Origin: Xestospongia bergquistia
Lineage: Eukaryota > Porifera > Demospongiae > Haplosclerida > Petrosiidae
Assembly: GCA_963965975.1 (NCBI GenBank)
Contig: OZ014414.1
Location: 7,474,730 to 7,538,729 of the forward strand
Length of the DNA stretch: 64,000 nucleotides
Direction: 5' to 3'
Both the position numbers and the translations under genes were made by a program. The notes beneath the pieces are model-generated. The model saw only the letters and a list, made by a program, of their open reading frames with translations. It was not told where the DNA came from and made no database searches. Shown piece by piece: positions 46,660 through 58,969 of this stretch (the first letter of the stretch is position 1; every line of letters starts with the position of its first letter).

Positions 46660-49600
46660 ATGTTTGCAATGCAGATTCTATTCAAAGTCATTGCACTTAA
46701 TTTGCTGATTGTCCCCCTCTCTCAAGCACAAGATGACAACATGTATAGTGGTTACATTAAAACTAACAAATGCAAGGTTTGTATATCTCTTAGCGTTATT
46801 GTTATTTGTACTACCTCTTTTATAGGACAATAATCTGTGTGCATATGACTACTCTGTCAAAGTAGAACTCGGTAATGGAGAGGGAGCACTTATCTCTGCT
46901 AATGTAAAGATTATCTGCGATTCAAGTACTAAAACTATCCACCATAATAATGTGCAATAACACTGGTCTCTCTGTTTAGTTGGATTATTTAGAAGCAATT
47001 ACTAAACATTATATTGTTTTAGTGTATCTAATGTTGTTGCTATGGTAACCAATGTCACAGATGAAAATGGATCAGGTTATGGGTATGTTATAATTTAGAC
47101 CATTACAAATTATTTACCTAGCATTTAGTGACAGTGATGATGAGACTCACACATATGGTATTGATATGAGTAAGTGGTTTTGTTTTGCACAAAGTACTAC
47201 TGGTAAGATACTGGGAGTGTTTTATCCAAAAAATGAGGATAGAGAAATTGTTAATTTTAAAAAGGCTATAGCATCAGCATTTCAAGCAAACTTTAGAGAA
47301 ACACCAGATGAACGTGAGGGAGATTCACAATCATTCCATCGCTCACATTATAGGTAAATATGTATCATTGTATTTGTTTGTCATCTCTTCTATATTATTT
47401 TCACAGATATTATTCAGAAAATAGTCAACAGATACAGAAGAGAACAGTAGATGACGGTGACATCATTGAATATGCTGGAAACTCTAAAACTTCAAAGAAA
47501 TCGCTACACTTCCATCAAGAAGACAAAATAGAAATTGACGAGAACAAAAGAATTTATTTTTCTACAGGAAAAAGTACAATTGATGTGAAACGTCCTGGTA
47601 AACCAGATGAAGATGAAGACAAAGAAGATTTGGTGCATGATGTGCCATCTTTGAAAGCCACATCTGAATATAAACTCATCCTTTCCTACTGTGAAAAAAA
47701 CTTGCATCCTGCTATTAAAAAAAAGTCTCGCCTTGTTCGCAGTTTAAAATCTAAAGGCGTTACTGATGACATTATAGCCAAGAATGATCAGGATATAGAT
47801 TAGAGATGCTGTCTTTTGTATATATATCATAGCAATTTTATATAATTATTACAGCACTGGAAGATAAAATGGACATGAAAGAATTGTACAAGATGTTGCC
47901 ATCGATTGATGAAACTATAAAAAGGATAACACGAGATACTGAATCAAGAAAAACATGCAAGTTTATTAACATTTTTGTTTTCATTGAATGTTTGTTAACA
48001 GTAGCAAAATTATTGATGAACTGGAGACGTTTAATGACTTTAGAAGCAACAAATGGACCTCTTCCAGGAAAAAAAGCAATCCTTCCCCAGGTCATCATGA
48101 AATTAAAAGAAGCAAGTTACTATACATAGAAAAAAATGATTTTATCATTTTTTTTACATGCAGACAATCAATAGAGGACAAAATGCAAGTCAAGAAAGAA
48201 AAGTCCTTTATGACTTGTTGAATTCAGAAGGTAGTCTTGAAGCACAAAAGGTGCTACTGGTATATAGAATGATCAATAATGCTATCTTGTTTTTATAGGC
48301 ATTGGTTGAGATGCTACACCATCCTCTACATGAAGAAGAACGTATGATTTTACTACTTCAAATTGCACTTCTCTCTTCTGTTCATCCTTCAACTGTGGAA
48401 TATCTTAAAAACTATTTGAAACATTCAGATGATATAAATCAGTTAATCTTGACCTTTGCTACCCTTGGTCGTCATAGCAATGTAGAAGACATTGTTCTTA
48501 AAACATTGTCAAAGGAACTTAAAAAAGCTGTTAAAATTTATCAAATTGAAGGTGATTCTTCCTTTGTTGTAAATATTATCCATGCACTAGGTAACACTGG
48601 ATCAAGGAAGATTATCTCTTTACTTTTGCCATTTCTGTCATCCAATCATCTTAGTCTTCAACTATCATCTATAGATGCTCTAAGAACTGTCTCTCGTGAT
48701 GAAGTAGTCCAAGATGCTTTTTTTCATATAGTGAATGACTCAGCACATATTGAGCCAGTAGTTAAAATTGTTGAAAGCTTACTTTTTCCCTTCAAACAAT
48801 CGATTTACTTCTCTGACAGTCCTGAAGACATGGAAAAGGCTCCATAGAGAAAAAGCTGATGAAAGTTCTCGTTAATGTTGCTATCAAGTTTCAGAATGTA
48901 GATTTAGATAATGCCATAAAAACATATCTCAATTTTGTAGTTACCTCAGAAGCACATGAACTTCTTCATATATTACAAACAGCAATTTCGAGGTCAAAAC
49001 GAGCCTCAAGTACCAATTGGAATGACACCTATAGTATGTTTAATCTCATTGCCAGTCAATCCAGTAGGACAAGTGATGTACAAACCTATCCATATCACAG
49101 AGCATACTTGTGGGCTGATCGCCTTGGCTCATCAAAACTTCATGCTAAAGTAGCTGTTGGTGGCTTTGGAGGAGTCAGTCCATTTGGTGGCCATAAATTA
49201 TTTGTTAGGGGGCTTGCTGAAGCATATGTATATGGTCGTACTTATAAAGTCATTGATTTGGAGTATATGATTAAGGGAAATTTGTCCCAAAATTCCTCTG
49301 TTTCAGGATATGGAAAGATATGTGGCTCAACTTATATCAATCCTGGAATCGTTCCTTTCACATACTCAAAGTCCTATCCTATGTTATCGATGAGAGTATT
49401 CTATACAAAGATATCTTTCTACATATTGTGGGCTAAAATAAATGTGTACTTTGAGGGATCCATCACTGGCAATCTCACTTTTGCAGTGAATGTTGGATTA
49501 CCTTCTGCTACAACCAGCTTAGCTGCTGACCCAACTGTAACAGTAACTGCAGGTGCATATCTAAAAGTTTTGGTAAGCTTACTATGATGAAAATCAATGA

Positions 49601-50059
49601 TTGAAGACTTTTCTTGATTTTTTTTCAGATTATATTCAAAATTGGAGTTGATGTATCTGCCAGTTTTGTCTATCTTGCTAAACCCAGAGCATCAGCTACA
49701 TTCTGTGACAATGATCCAATAGGAGATGCCACTGCATGTTTTGATCTTTACACTAAGCGTCAAGGATTGTTAAGTATCTATGCCTGGTATCAAAGGAAGA
49801 CTTGCAAAATTAAGAATTGGAGTTTGAAGTGTTATGTGAGTAAAAGACATACATATTTTACAGTCATGCGTATTTCACAATTTTGTAGTGGAAAAGTAAA
49901 AAGAAGATTTCAGCACTGTCCAAAACATGGAGTCTCTCTAAATCTGTATCATCTACTGGTAGTTGTCGTGTCTGTAATTGTCCCAGCAGTTTACTTGGGA
50001 AATTCTGCAACAACCAGTCTGAAGGTTCTGGCTGTAGCTGCTATAATAAAGATATCTAG
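46660..50059 (+). pseudogene. vitellogenin/LLTP-like lipid-transfer gene, copy E (most complete; has lesions)
   Basis: Exons with GT..AG introns of about 46-56 nt: 46660-46776 (signal peptide), 46826-46925, 46980-47082, 47129-47353 (KWFCFAQSTTGKILGVF), 47407-~47778, ~47855-48120, 48164-48259, 48299-~48840, ~48840-49572, 49629-49835 and 49889-50059. The first part resembles the vitellogenin/apolipoprotein N-terminal lipid-transfer domain, including the helical repeats (IIHALGNTGSRKIISLLLPF, LSLQLSSIDALRTVS). The C-terminus is a small Cys-rich EGF-like tail (CRVCNCPSSLLGKFCNN). It is far shorter than egg-yolk vitellogenin and has no von Willebrand D domain. Lesions are a TAA in exon 3 (47003-47005), a frameshift near 48840, and no GT after AATGATCAGG at the end of exon 5. 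It is probably a pseudogene, but few lesions in so long a gene leave room for an intact allele. Confidence 0.75.
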
Positions 50060-50306
50060 TCTGTCAACTACATTGGTTTTATATACATAATATACTTATT
50101 ATTATTGATATGCATTTTGCAGTAGTGTTTTAAAGCTGACTCTACATTTTTTGGTATAATATTATTGAATTTTTTGGTTGAAGTGTGTGAATTTTTTTCC
50201 TTATAGCTGTTACATTTCAAGTTTCCTTTTATACTCTGTATATATAACAAATACTAAATTACATTTGATGACTTACAATTTAAATGTAGCTAACATTGTG
50301 TAGGAG

Positions 50307-50312
50307 AATAAA
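50307..50312 (+). terminator. polyadenylation signal of LLTP copy E
   Basis: AATAAA about 250 bp after the stop; the equivalent follows copy D near 44755. Confidence 0.4.
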
Positions 50313-52106
50313 GACAGAGGTCACATAGAAAGTAGGTATAGACCTTTCAAATTTGAATGTTTATTATTGCATTTCATCCTTTCTCATATTTTTGATCAAC
50401 ACATTGGCTGCTACTACTACTGCTGAACCTGACACCTGTGACCTTCCTTTATTTTGTGTACTAGTCTAACATTACAAAGCACTCTTGAGTTATTAAGAAA
50501 CAATATTGGCTTAGAACAGGCAGACATACTTATGTATATATTAGTAGGAAGGAATGCACACAGGAGAGGATTGGTATGGTTTTTAAGGACTTAGGAAGAA
50601 TTAATACTTGGCTGCTGCTAAAGCCATTTTCCACTATTGTCTGTGAAGGTTGTCTAACTAATCCACAACTTATACAGCTTACTGTATTGACAATAAGGAA
50701 CTTATCTATAATAACTGTGTACATACAGCTTCAAACTCAATACTCTAATTAATACTCATTAACATCTAACTTAATTACATGTACAGTAATCAATGCATAC
50801 AGGTACACTACTGTCTAATCACACAATAAGTAGAGTTCTTGACAACAACGTAGATAGACAAATGTACCAAAAATGCAGGACAAAAAATATTTTAAAAACG
50901 ACAAGATAGACTGACTGATGTATTTTGTATTTAAGTAAAAAGGTAATTGAACAAATATATAGCCAAAGTAGGTGTGGTTACTTGTATACAGTTGGACAAA
51001 GAAATTGATATTTGAAAGCGTAGTAGTGGATCATACATATTTACCTATCTATCATCCTCAGTATAATAATATTATTGTAATGTTAACTAGTAATATAACT
51101 TATGTATTTATGCATATAATATTGTACTTAGTAATTACTACTTCAATACAGACCTGTTGACATCATTATTTTGTAATACACCTCTTTCTCCTGCACCTAC
51201 CCCTTACCATTGCTGTAAGACCATGTGTTCTCACTAATATCCTCCTATCAATGGCCAGACAAACCAAAGTTTGCTAGCTCCAAGTCTGTATCAAGCTCAG
51301 CCTGAGAAACTACTGATGTATATACATGTATATAACTTTTACTTTATTTTCTAGCTGCTGACTTTTCCAAATAGTATTAGATATCAGCACATCTTTCATG
51401 TTAGCTGCCAGACTGTTTCTCTTATATGCATTCTGACCAAATCCACAAGAATGTAACATGTACTACACAATATATCAGAGACACCATGTAGTCTCTGCTA
51501 AGGTGATGTTTCATAATGGCCTTGCTATATATCACAGACATTAAATAAATTTCTTGTAAGGTCATGTGCCCACAATCATTTTCAAGCAGTAATAACCATA
51601 GTAATTCTACCTTTTAAAAGGTTTCCCTGGCATTTATGACATAACACCAGATGATACAACAGAGATGCTATGTATTCTCCACTGACACGACTGTTTCCTA
51701 TTAAAATTGCTATTATATAGATCAAGTAAATGTCCCTAAGGTCACGTCTCCACATTCAATTTTAACAATAATAACTAACTCAAACTTTATAAAAATCATA
51801 ACACACACCAATACAACAGAGATGTTATGTAGTCCCACTGAGGTGATGTTTTCAATAAGGAATAGCTATTATAAATTTAAAGATCTAGGAAACACCCCTA
51901 AGGTCATGTGCACACATCCAATTTCATGATTATAATATGTCAACCTTTATAAAAACCATCTACAACATGTAAGAACATACAACAGGAAATAGATTCAATG
52001 TGTATAGTCTCCATTAAAGTGATGTAACATTTTCTAAAAAGAAACTAAAAGATATCAAGATCAAGTAAACTTCCCTAAGTTCATACGCCCCCATGTCATT
52101 TTAGAC
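50313..52106. repeat. LLTP intergenic block (3' flank of E, 5' flank of F)
   Basis: Near-identical to 44760-46562; no coding sequence. Confidence 0.8.
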
Positions 52107-52114
52107 TATATAAG
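52107..52114 (+). promoter_or_regulatory. TATA box of LLTP copy F
   Basis: TATATAAG lies 93 bp before the ATG at 52200. Confidence 0.5.
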
Positions 52115-52199
52115 TCAGCCAATTGTCCAATTATTAGTGATTAATTCATATACCAACAACAGTGAGGTATATTTGTTACCTTACACTTTTTGAGTCAGG

Positions 52200-52316
52200 A
52201 TGTTTGCAATGCAGATTCTATTCAAAGTCATTGCACTTAATTTACTGATAGTCTCCCTCTCTCAAGCACAAGATGACAACATGTATAGTGGTTACATTAA
52301 AACTAACAAATGCAAG
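52200..52316 (+). pseudogene. LLTP copy F: exon 1 only
   Basis: Encodes the 39-residue first exon (signal peptide and start of the mature chain) with a GTTTGT donor and about 50 bp of intron 1. Unrelated sequence starts at about 52370. An orphan promoter plus first exon, which could still be transcribed. Confidence 0.85.
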
Positions 52317-52499
52317 GTTTGTACATCTCTTATGTTATTGTTATTTGCTCTACCCCTACAACGAGGACAGACCAAATACTTTTTTTATTACTTTTGAGGT
52401 GTTATTTCTGTCAAAAACATGTACTTCTCTGTTACAAAATGTTAATCTTCATAGGGAAAAGTTGTAACTATTAAAACTTCTTTTCATCTTTCAGTTACA

Positions 52500-52770
52500 A
52501 GCTTATATAACAGACTTTGGAGAAAAAAGGACTAAGTGACTTTGTGATTGTTCTTGAAAAAGACACTATTATTCAGACAAATGACCTTTATTCAGCACTT
52601 CATTGTGCCATTGCATCATATTACATATTCAACATTGTCTATCCATGTACTAACAAGAACATGTTGCTGTTGAAAAAAGTGTGCATGTATCAAATAAAAA
52701 TGTCAGCTGAAGAAACCACAGCTGTTCAATCTCTTTCAAGCTCACTAACAAAACTTTAAGAAATCTCACC
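52500..52770 (+). pseudogene. coding relic of unknown gene
   Basis: An 80-residue frame (to the TAA at 52757-52759) with coding-like composition (ALHCAIASYYIFNIVYP; VQSLSSSLTKL). It has no ATG start and is preceded by a possible TTTCAG acceptor at about 52495. The last third recurs at 58829-58915 with a small extra segment (SLSNRIKLTNKNL). I do not recognise the family; an exon of a host gene or of a transposon is equally possible. Confidence 0.35.
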
Positions 52771-52779
52771 TCTTTTTGT

Positions 52780-53804
52780 ACATATTTTTGAGTTTCTACT
52801 GATAACCCATTCTTAAAAAATGTCACAGTCACCCTGTTTTTTAATAACCCCAAAGCTTGAATATGTCAACATGACACAAATTTCATACAAACCTGGCACT
52901 TAAACATATCAATAACACAAGAAGGTGGGTCACACGCCATTGACTCCAATATTTGGTGTTACTTTGACACTACATTTTTAATAGTGAGGTTGCATATATG
53001 ATACTGACAAATAGTATACATCAGACTGTTTTCATAACTAATATATACTGATTGATACTTGGTGGTCATGTAGTTATTTATAAGAGCTATGCATACGATG
53101 ATTCTGTTTAATAAATCATTAGTTAGACACAAGAATTTTAATAGCTGATAGGGTTGTGTGTGAGGGCTGTTGTATATATAGCTGGACAGTCCTACATATC
53201 ATGTACCTGTCTTTTCTGAGAAGTTGTTTGTTTAAGTAAATGCGCAATGAACTAATCCATAGTAATTAGTAATCAAAACAACATATGTTGTTAATACTTT
53301 TCAATATATTTTGTAGACATCTATGAAACCTAAGTGACCATGAATTGGATAAACAATTAATCTAGTTTAGCAGTGATCTATAATACGCATAATATATTGA
53401 TTGGTCTAGTACTTGACATCACTATAAGTAATATGCAATGGAGTTATGTGCATTTTCTGAACTTATTATAGAAACAGAACTCCATATTTAGATCTAGAGT
53501 AGGGATTGACATTATAGAAAATATGCTAATCTTGGACTATCCCACCTGGCTGGCTCTCATATACAGATCTTACAACATGCCAAGTGGCTATCATGTCACC
53601 TTTTATGAAATTAATAATTATTGAACTAAAAGTTGAAAAATTAATTTGGATGCAAAAATAATCGTTTATAACAAAACTAAAAAGTTGGACTCTAAAACTA
53701 TTTATGAAAAAGTTTCTCTCTAACTAAATCTCTATTAACTAATTAGTTTCACTCCAAATAGTTTCACTAAAAACTTAACAAATCATGAGAATTAATTCAG
53801 ACTC
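52780..53804. other. intergenic, mosaic of duplicated pieces
   Basis: 52806-52990 matches 60176-60375. 53270-53570 matches 58490-58740. 53565-53800 is the natterin 3' flank, shared with 41786-42030. No gene supported. Confidence 0.5.
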
Positions 53805-55178
53805 TCAGATTTCTGTTTTTGTGACTATAATCTGACTGACTGCAACGCCTTTGTAAGTGCCACGAACATTATACTGAAATGTTCTTCCTGTTTCGAGAAA
53901 GTATTTCATAGTCCCCGTATAAGGCGTATTGATAACACCTTCATAGATGGTAGCAGTGGCTTCAACTGTCTTGCGAGGAGGAACATCAATCTGGAAATTA
54001 TAAGATCTTGTTGTTGTAGTTGTTGTTTCGCGACTACGTGTCCCTGATATACCTGTTTTCACACGAACACCAAACTTTGCACTTTTCTCAATGAATAAAG
54101 CTGATCCACGCACCTCAAATTCAGCACTAACTTCAGTTTCCAGTGATTTTGTAATAGACCATGATTCCTTTTCTGTAATGGCCTTACTTCCTGAGAGAGT
54201 ATAATGACTTGCAATTGATGAACGTTTGTTATTGTATGTGACAGTGTCGATACGAATGGGTTTTGTTCTAAGAGCAAGAGTATGTAGTGATGGATATCTA
54301 ATATTGCTGAGGATAGCTTTTTCCACTCGACGCAATATTAGAAATCCAAGAGCATCCAAGGCACTTCCAGATCGAAGTTGAAACCCAATGAGAATTCCAG
54401 ATCCTATAGGAGGGCGGTATGGACCATTTCTTCGTCCTGAAGAATGAACTTCAAATTTTCTCCCTTTATTTGTTCTAAAGCGAAGACCAGCTACTCGTGC
54501 AGCTTTTCCACACTTGCCATTGCCCCAAATCTCAAGGCTTTTAAGTAATTCACCAGGCTGAAAATAGAACTTCTCACTTTCGTAACCTTTTTTATCTCCA
54601 TAGGTATAACTCCTACCATTAGTTATTTCCACTTGAACACATCTGATTGCACCATATCGATTATCCACCCACACCTTTAAGGACCTAACAACTTCTCCTA
54701 TTCTTTCTCCATTAAAATTTATTGTGCGAAAGTTTCCTCCAGTTCCACCAACTATATATTTAGTAGTAAAGTAATTTGTTTTGTCTCTCCCTTTTAGCCT
54801 GAGGCAATCTATACCTGCTGCTGAAAAAACCCTTTCATTTTGAGTTTCATTGTCCTTTTCATGTTTTTCATGTCTAATTGGAAGAGAATTATCATCATTA
54901 ACTTGTTCTTGCCACATTTCTTTATCCATGTCTGGAATTTTCGCATTCTCTTGATATTGTTCGTTTGTATCAATTTCTTCGTCTTCCAATTGGTTTTGTA
55001 TTGCTTCCTTTTCCATGTCAAGAAATTCATTCTTCTCTTGATGTTGATCATTAGTATCAGGAAAAGTGTCATAATCTTCTAGCTCGTTATAGCTAATGTC
55101 ATTCTGGTTTTGAACAGGAGTGGCTATCACGTTACATCCCAGAAATATTGTTAACAGTAGTACACCTGTCAGCATCAT
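53805..55178 (-). CDS. natterin-like protein (jacalin-like + aerolysin-like), copy 2
   Basis: Single-exon, 457 residues from the ATG at 55178. Domain order as in copy 1: signal peptide, acidic linker, jacalin-like lectin domain, aerolysin-like pore-forming module with the ETTTTTTRSYNFQIDVPPRK stretch. Differences from copy 1 are scattered and mostly in the acidic linker (which is one to a few residues shorter or longer) and around the start of the lectin domain; the frame is intact. A TATA box (minus strand, 55224-55231) lies about 50 bp upstream. Its 5' flank is duplicated in inverted orientation before copy 3, so the two genes diverge from mirrored upstream regions. Confidence 0.88.
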   Translation of the reverse strand: MMLTGVLLLTIFLGCNVIATPVQNQNDISYNELEDYDTFPDTNDQHQEKNEFLDMEKEAIQNQLEDEEIDTNEQYQENAKIPDMDKEMWQEQVNDDNSLPIRHEKHEKDNETQNERVFSAAGIDCLRLKGRDKTNYFTTKYIVGGTGGNFRTINFNGERIGEVVRSLKVWVDNRYGAIRCVQVEITNGRSYTYGDKKGYESEKFYFQPGELLKSLEIWGNGKCGKAARVAGLRFRTNKGRKFEVHSSGRRNGPYRPPIGSGILIGFQLRSGSALDALGFLILRRVEKAILSNIRYPSLHTLALRTKPIRIDTVTYNNKRSSIASHYTLSGSKAITEKESWSITKSLETEVSAEFEVRGSALFIEKSAKFGVRVKTGISGTRSRETTTTTTRSYNFQIDVPPRKTVEATATIYEGVINTPYTGTMKYFLETGRTFQYNVRGTYKGVAVSQIIVTKTEI

Positions 55179-55223
55179 GATTTCTCCAACATGTACTAAC
55201 TATTTTTTTGATCAATTCTGTAA

Positions 55224-55231
55224 CTTTTATA
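55224..55231 (-). promoter_or_regulatory. TATA box of natterin copy 2
   Basis: TATAAAAG on the minus strand, 46 bp upstream of the ATG, with the mirrored equivalent at 62846-62853 for copy 3. Confidence 0.6.
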
Positions 55232-55541
55232 CACATACACGCACATCCTCCGCCCACAAACGAGCCAAGTAAATAATTAAATTATGAATTACAATTGACA
55301 CACGTCTCGACTATCTATAGGGACCCATCCAGTGATAAAATTTCAAAGAGGTGTATACCAACATAATATTATGTATATTAGTGAATATTATTTACAGGTG
55401 AGGTTATAATATAGTTTAATAACTTTATCGTAATATAAATTGTCTGATATAGATCTGGTTTATTGAAACAGAAAAATTATAATAAAAGCCTACCTATGTT
55501 AATTACTATTATGTCAATTAACTACTATAGTTTGCGAAAAG

Positions 55542-55799
55542 CAGGCTCATACCCAGGGGGGGCGCAGGGGATGCACGTGCACCCCCTTTTCAAAGATTAA
55601 CTCAGATGAAAAGTCATGCAAAGGTTTTCCAGATGATTGTGAGCAATAGACATGCATCAGCAAGTATGCATCTGATCAGGGAGGTGTAACTGTACTAAAT
55701 TCACGTCTTTCTACATGCTGCATGTATACATGTACATGTACACAACCTGACTCATGTCACATGTGCACCCCCCTTTTTCAAAGTCTGCGTACAGGCCTG
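55542..55799. mobile_element. hAT-like MITE, copy 2
   Basis: CAGGCTCATACC...GTACAGGCCTG, about 360 bp upstream of the natterin 2 ATG. The right flank is ATAAG; the left flank is AAAAG, one mismatch from a perfect duplication. Confidence 0.7.
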
Positions 55800-55804
55800 A
55801 TAAG

Positions 55805-56430
55805 TCATCAGTTTCTTTAATTATTACGTACACATATCACTTAGTAGCTTCTTTAGTAGTTAGTAGCTTCTTTAAAGAACTCAATTTACTTAATTACAAT
55901 AATTTATAACAGAATTCACATTACTAGTACTCAACATGTCTTTATTAGAAACCCTTATACTAATCTTTAATTGTCTTGACAAACTCAAATTGTATAGCAT
56001 TTAACCAATTGGTTAAGAAAATGGTTGTATATATAAATAATAATAGGAGAGTTCTCATAGCAACTGTGCTGTTATTTCACTTTACCACAGAATAAACAAC
56101 ATATCTCATATCAATGTGAACAACATAAATCACATCTAGAAAATGTTAAAGTAATCAACTATCTTAGAAGAAGCTAAACAAGAAAAAATCTCATATCTAA
56201 AGATGTTAATTGAAAGACAAACATATTTCATATCTAGAAGAAGCCAGTAAACAAAGTACCTCAATCAGTAAGAGATGCCAAAGTCATAAAAAACATGAAT
56301 GAATCTAACACCTACAGGTGCCAATTTAAAAAACAACACATTATGCTTACGTAAAGACAACTCATATCTAGAAGATATCAAAATAACTAAAGTACTTCAA
56401 TCATTTAAAGATATTAAATTAACTCGTATA
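55805..56430. repeat. left arm of large inverted duplication (outer natterin 5' flank)
   Basis: Reverse complement of about 61612-62262. Together with the natterin 2 and 3 regions this makes an inverted duplication with arms of at least 2.3 kb. Confidence 0.85.
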
Positions 56431-56760
56431 TGACAGAGTAAGTCATACATGCCAAAGTAAACATTAAATTCTATATATCAATATCTTATATCTATACAAG
56501 ATGCCAAAGTAAACGGAACACCTAAAGATACTGAAATAACTCATACATGCCAAAGTAAATCATAAATCCTATTATAATATCAAATATCTATACAAGGTGT
56601 CAAGTATAACCAAGTACCTCAATCAGTTAAAGATACTCAAGTAACTCATATATATGTCAAAGTAATAAATCCTATATAATTATCAATTATTTACAAGATG
56701 TCGAAGTAAAACTATATACATCTCTACAAGATCCTATAGCTAAATTAAATAAATGCATTT
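56090..56760. repeat. degenerate ~40-60 bp tandem repeats
   Basis: Repeating phrases such as CATATCTAGAAGA, GATGCCAAAGTAA, ACTCATA and CCTCAATCAGTTAAAGATA recur in shuffled order. Probably an old minisatellite; the left half is mirrored at 61615-61900. Confidence 0.6.
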
Positions 56761-58095
56761 TATCTCAAATTTAAAGGATGTCAAATTATTATCAAGAATA
56801 CATTAATGTAATGTATCTTTCTCATATATATTGAAGATACACAAGAAAAAATAAGTAGCATCTTAAAACTGGATAATCCCAAAGTAAACCACATATTGAG
56901 GATGGTAAGAAAAATCTCATTCTTTAATTAATAGAGGTCGCAAAAATAAACTGCATTTATGTTATCTCGTTCTCATGAATGTCAACAAATTAACCACAAA
57001 GAATGGAGCTTTCTTTGCAGACTCAGCGATTAATGAACAAAATAGAGCCTTAATCAGATTAGCATGATTTTAAATATACCTTAATTCTGGAGACAACAGT
57101 TTATCCTTGGATACAATAAACCAGGTCTTCCTGGGACAAATGAACCTAGGAATGATGACATGTCAAGGAGATATACACGCATGTAATTGAAGGTCAACTT
57201 GTACTTAGCATTTAAACAGGACCTTGTCCTCATATTAATTTTGTCTCTGTTTACTTGTTTGAAACTGTTGTTGACACTTAACTGCTTTCATACAACAGTT
57301 TTGTCGAAAAAACTCTACAAAATAATGAATCACTATATCTACTATGTATATAAGCCAGCAACTATATAGATAAATAGAAAGAATATTTTTTACTTCTGCA
57401 CATTATAAGACAATTAAGGTTTACTTAATTATCTCAAATAGTTTTTATATAATTATAGTAATTGCAACTGTAAATATTTTTAAAAATTTAAAGGGTAATT
57501 GATAACATACTGATTGTTCATACCCAGCACTTGCATGTAATACTCTGGATCCATTTAAACTACAGCTTGCAGAAAGGAGCTGTACTTTGTACTGATAAAG
57601 ACATAATATTATATGTACATACCAAGTGCATGAAAAAGCTATATATTATGTGGTATATATATTCCAGCATATAATATTATCATTATTGTACGTGTATAGC
57701 TCAACATCGGTATATTGTTAAACAACAGTTTGATATATGTCCAGAGTCCAATTACATTTGAATGACTTGTAAACAGTAGTAGCATGCAACTAGATTCTTA
57801 TTATGACACTGATTTGGGGAGGTATTTAATGATATACCTTGAATTGGTAGATGTGAAACTACCTTCATGATATTCAAATAATGAAATGATTAAACAACAT
57901 GATTCAGGTATGCAGGACTATTAAAATTCACTATTAAATTGAATTAAAAACTAATACACAAGTTGTCATACAAGTCGAGACTATATATGTTGGTCATTTA
58001 AACTGATTCATAGTCACTACTTTGATTGCATGCATGCTCAAAAACGGATACTGTTTTGATTATTAGTTAATATAGAACTACTTAGTTTGTACACA
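56761..58095. other. AT-rich spacer, nothing recognised
   Basis: Apparently single-copy sequence in the spacer of the inverted duplication. Open frames up to 60 codons lack coding character. Confidence 0.4.
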
Positions 58096-58969
58096 TAGGC
58101 GCTTCTACTACTACTGAACCTGACATCTGTGACCTTCCCCTATTTCATGTACTAGTCTAACATTACAAAGCATATTACACTTCTTGAGTTATTAAGAAAC
58201 AATATTGACTTAGAACAGGCAGACATATTTATGTATATATTAGTAGGAACTGACAGAGTGATGTATTTGGTATTAAGTAAAAAGGTAATTGAACAAATGT
58301 ATGGCCAAAGTAGGTGTGGTTACATGTATATAGGTGGACAAAGAAATTGATATTTGAATGCGTAGTAGTTGATCATGCATATTTACCTATCTATCATCAT
58401 CAGTATAATAATATTATTGTAATGTTAACTAGTAATATAACTTGTGTATTTATGCATATAATATTGTACTTAGTAATTATTTCTTCAATACAGTAACCAT
58501 ATGCTGTTAATGCTTTCAATGTACTTGTAGACATGAAACTTAAGTGACAATGAGTTGGTTAAAAAAAATTATTTTAGCAGTAATAATGAACATAGTACGT
58601 TAATTTAGTATACACAATACAATGTACTATATATATCCATTTTATGAACTTATAATAGAAACAGCACTCCGTATTTAATGTAAGGATCAGAATAATCTTA
58701 CAATATCTCACTTGGCTCTCATATACTCATAACCCAAAATGTGATCAAGTTTAAAAATTAATCTACATAGAGAATGATTTGTCTACAAGATGACAAAAGT
58801 TGGACTCTAACTTCTTTGTAAAAATTGTGTATCAAATAAAAATGTCAGCTGAAGAAACCACAGCTGTTCAATCTCTTTCAAACAGAATCAAACTCACTAA
58901 CAAAAATTTAAGAAATCTCACCTCTTTTTGTACATATTTTTGACTTATTGCTCTCTTTTAGTTTCTACC
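58096..58969. repeat. mosaic of LLTP and natterin flanking pieces
   Basis: 58096-58240 matches LLTP 3' flank (44870-44995), 58250-58495 LLTP upstream block (45375-45615), 58496-58740 natterin 3' flank (53285-53560), and 58829-58940 the relic at 52678-52790. No intact gene. Confidence 0.65.
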
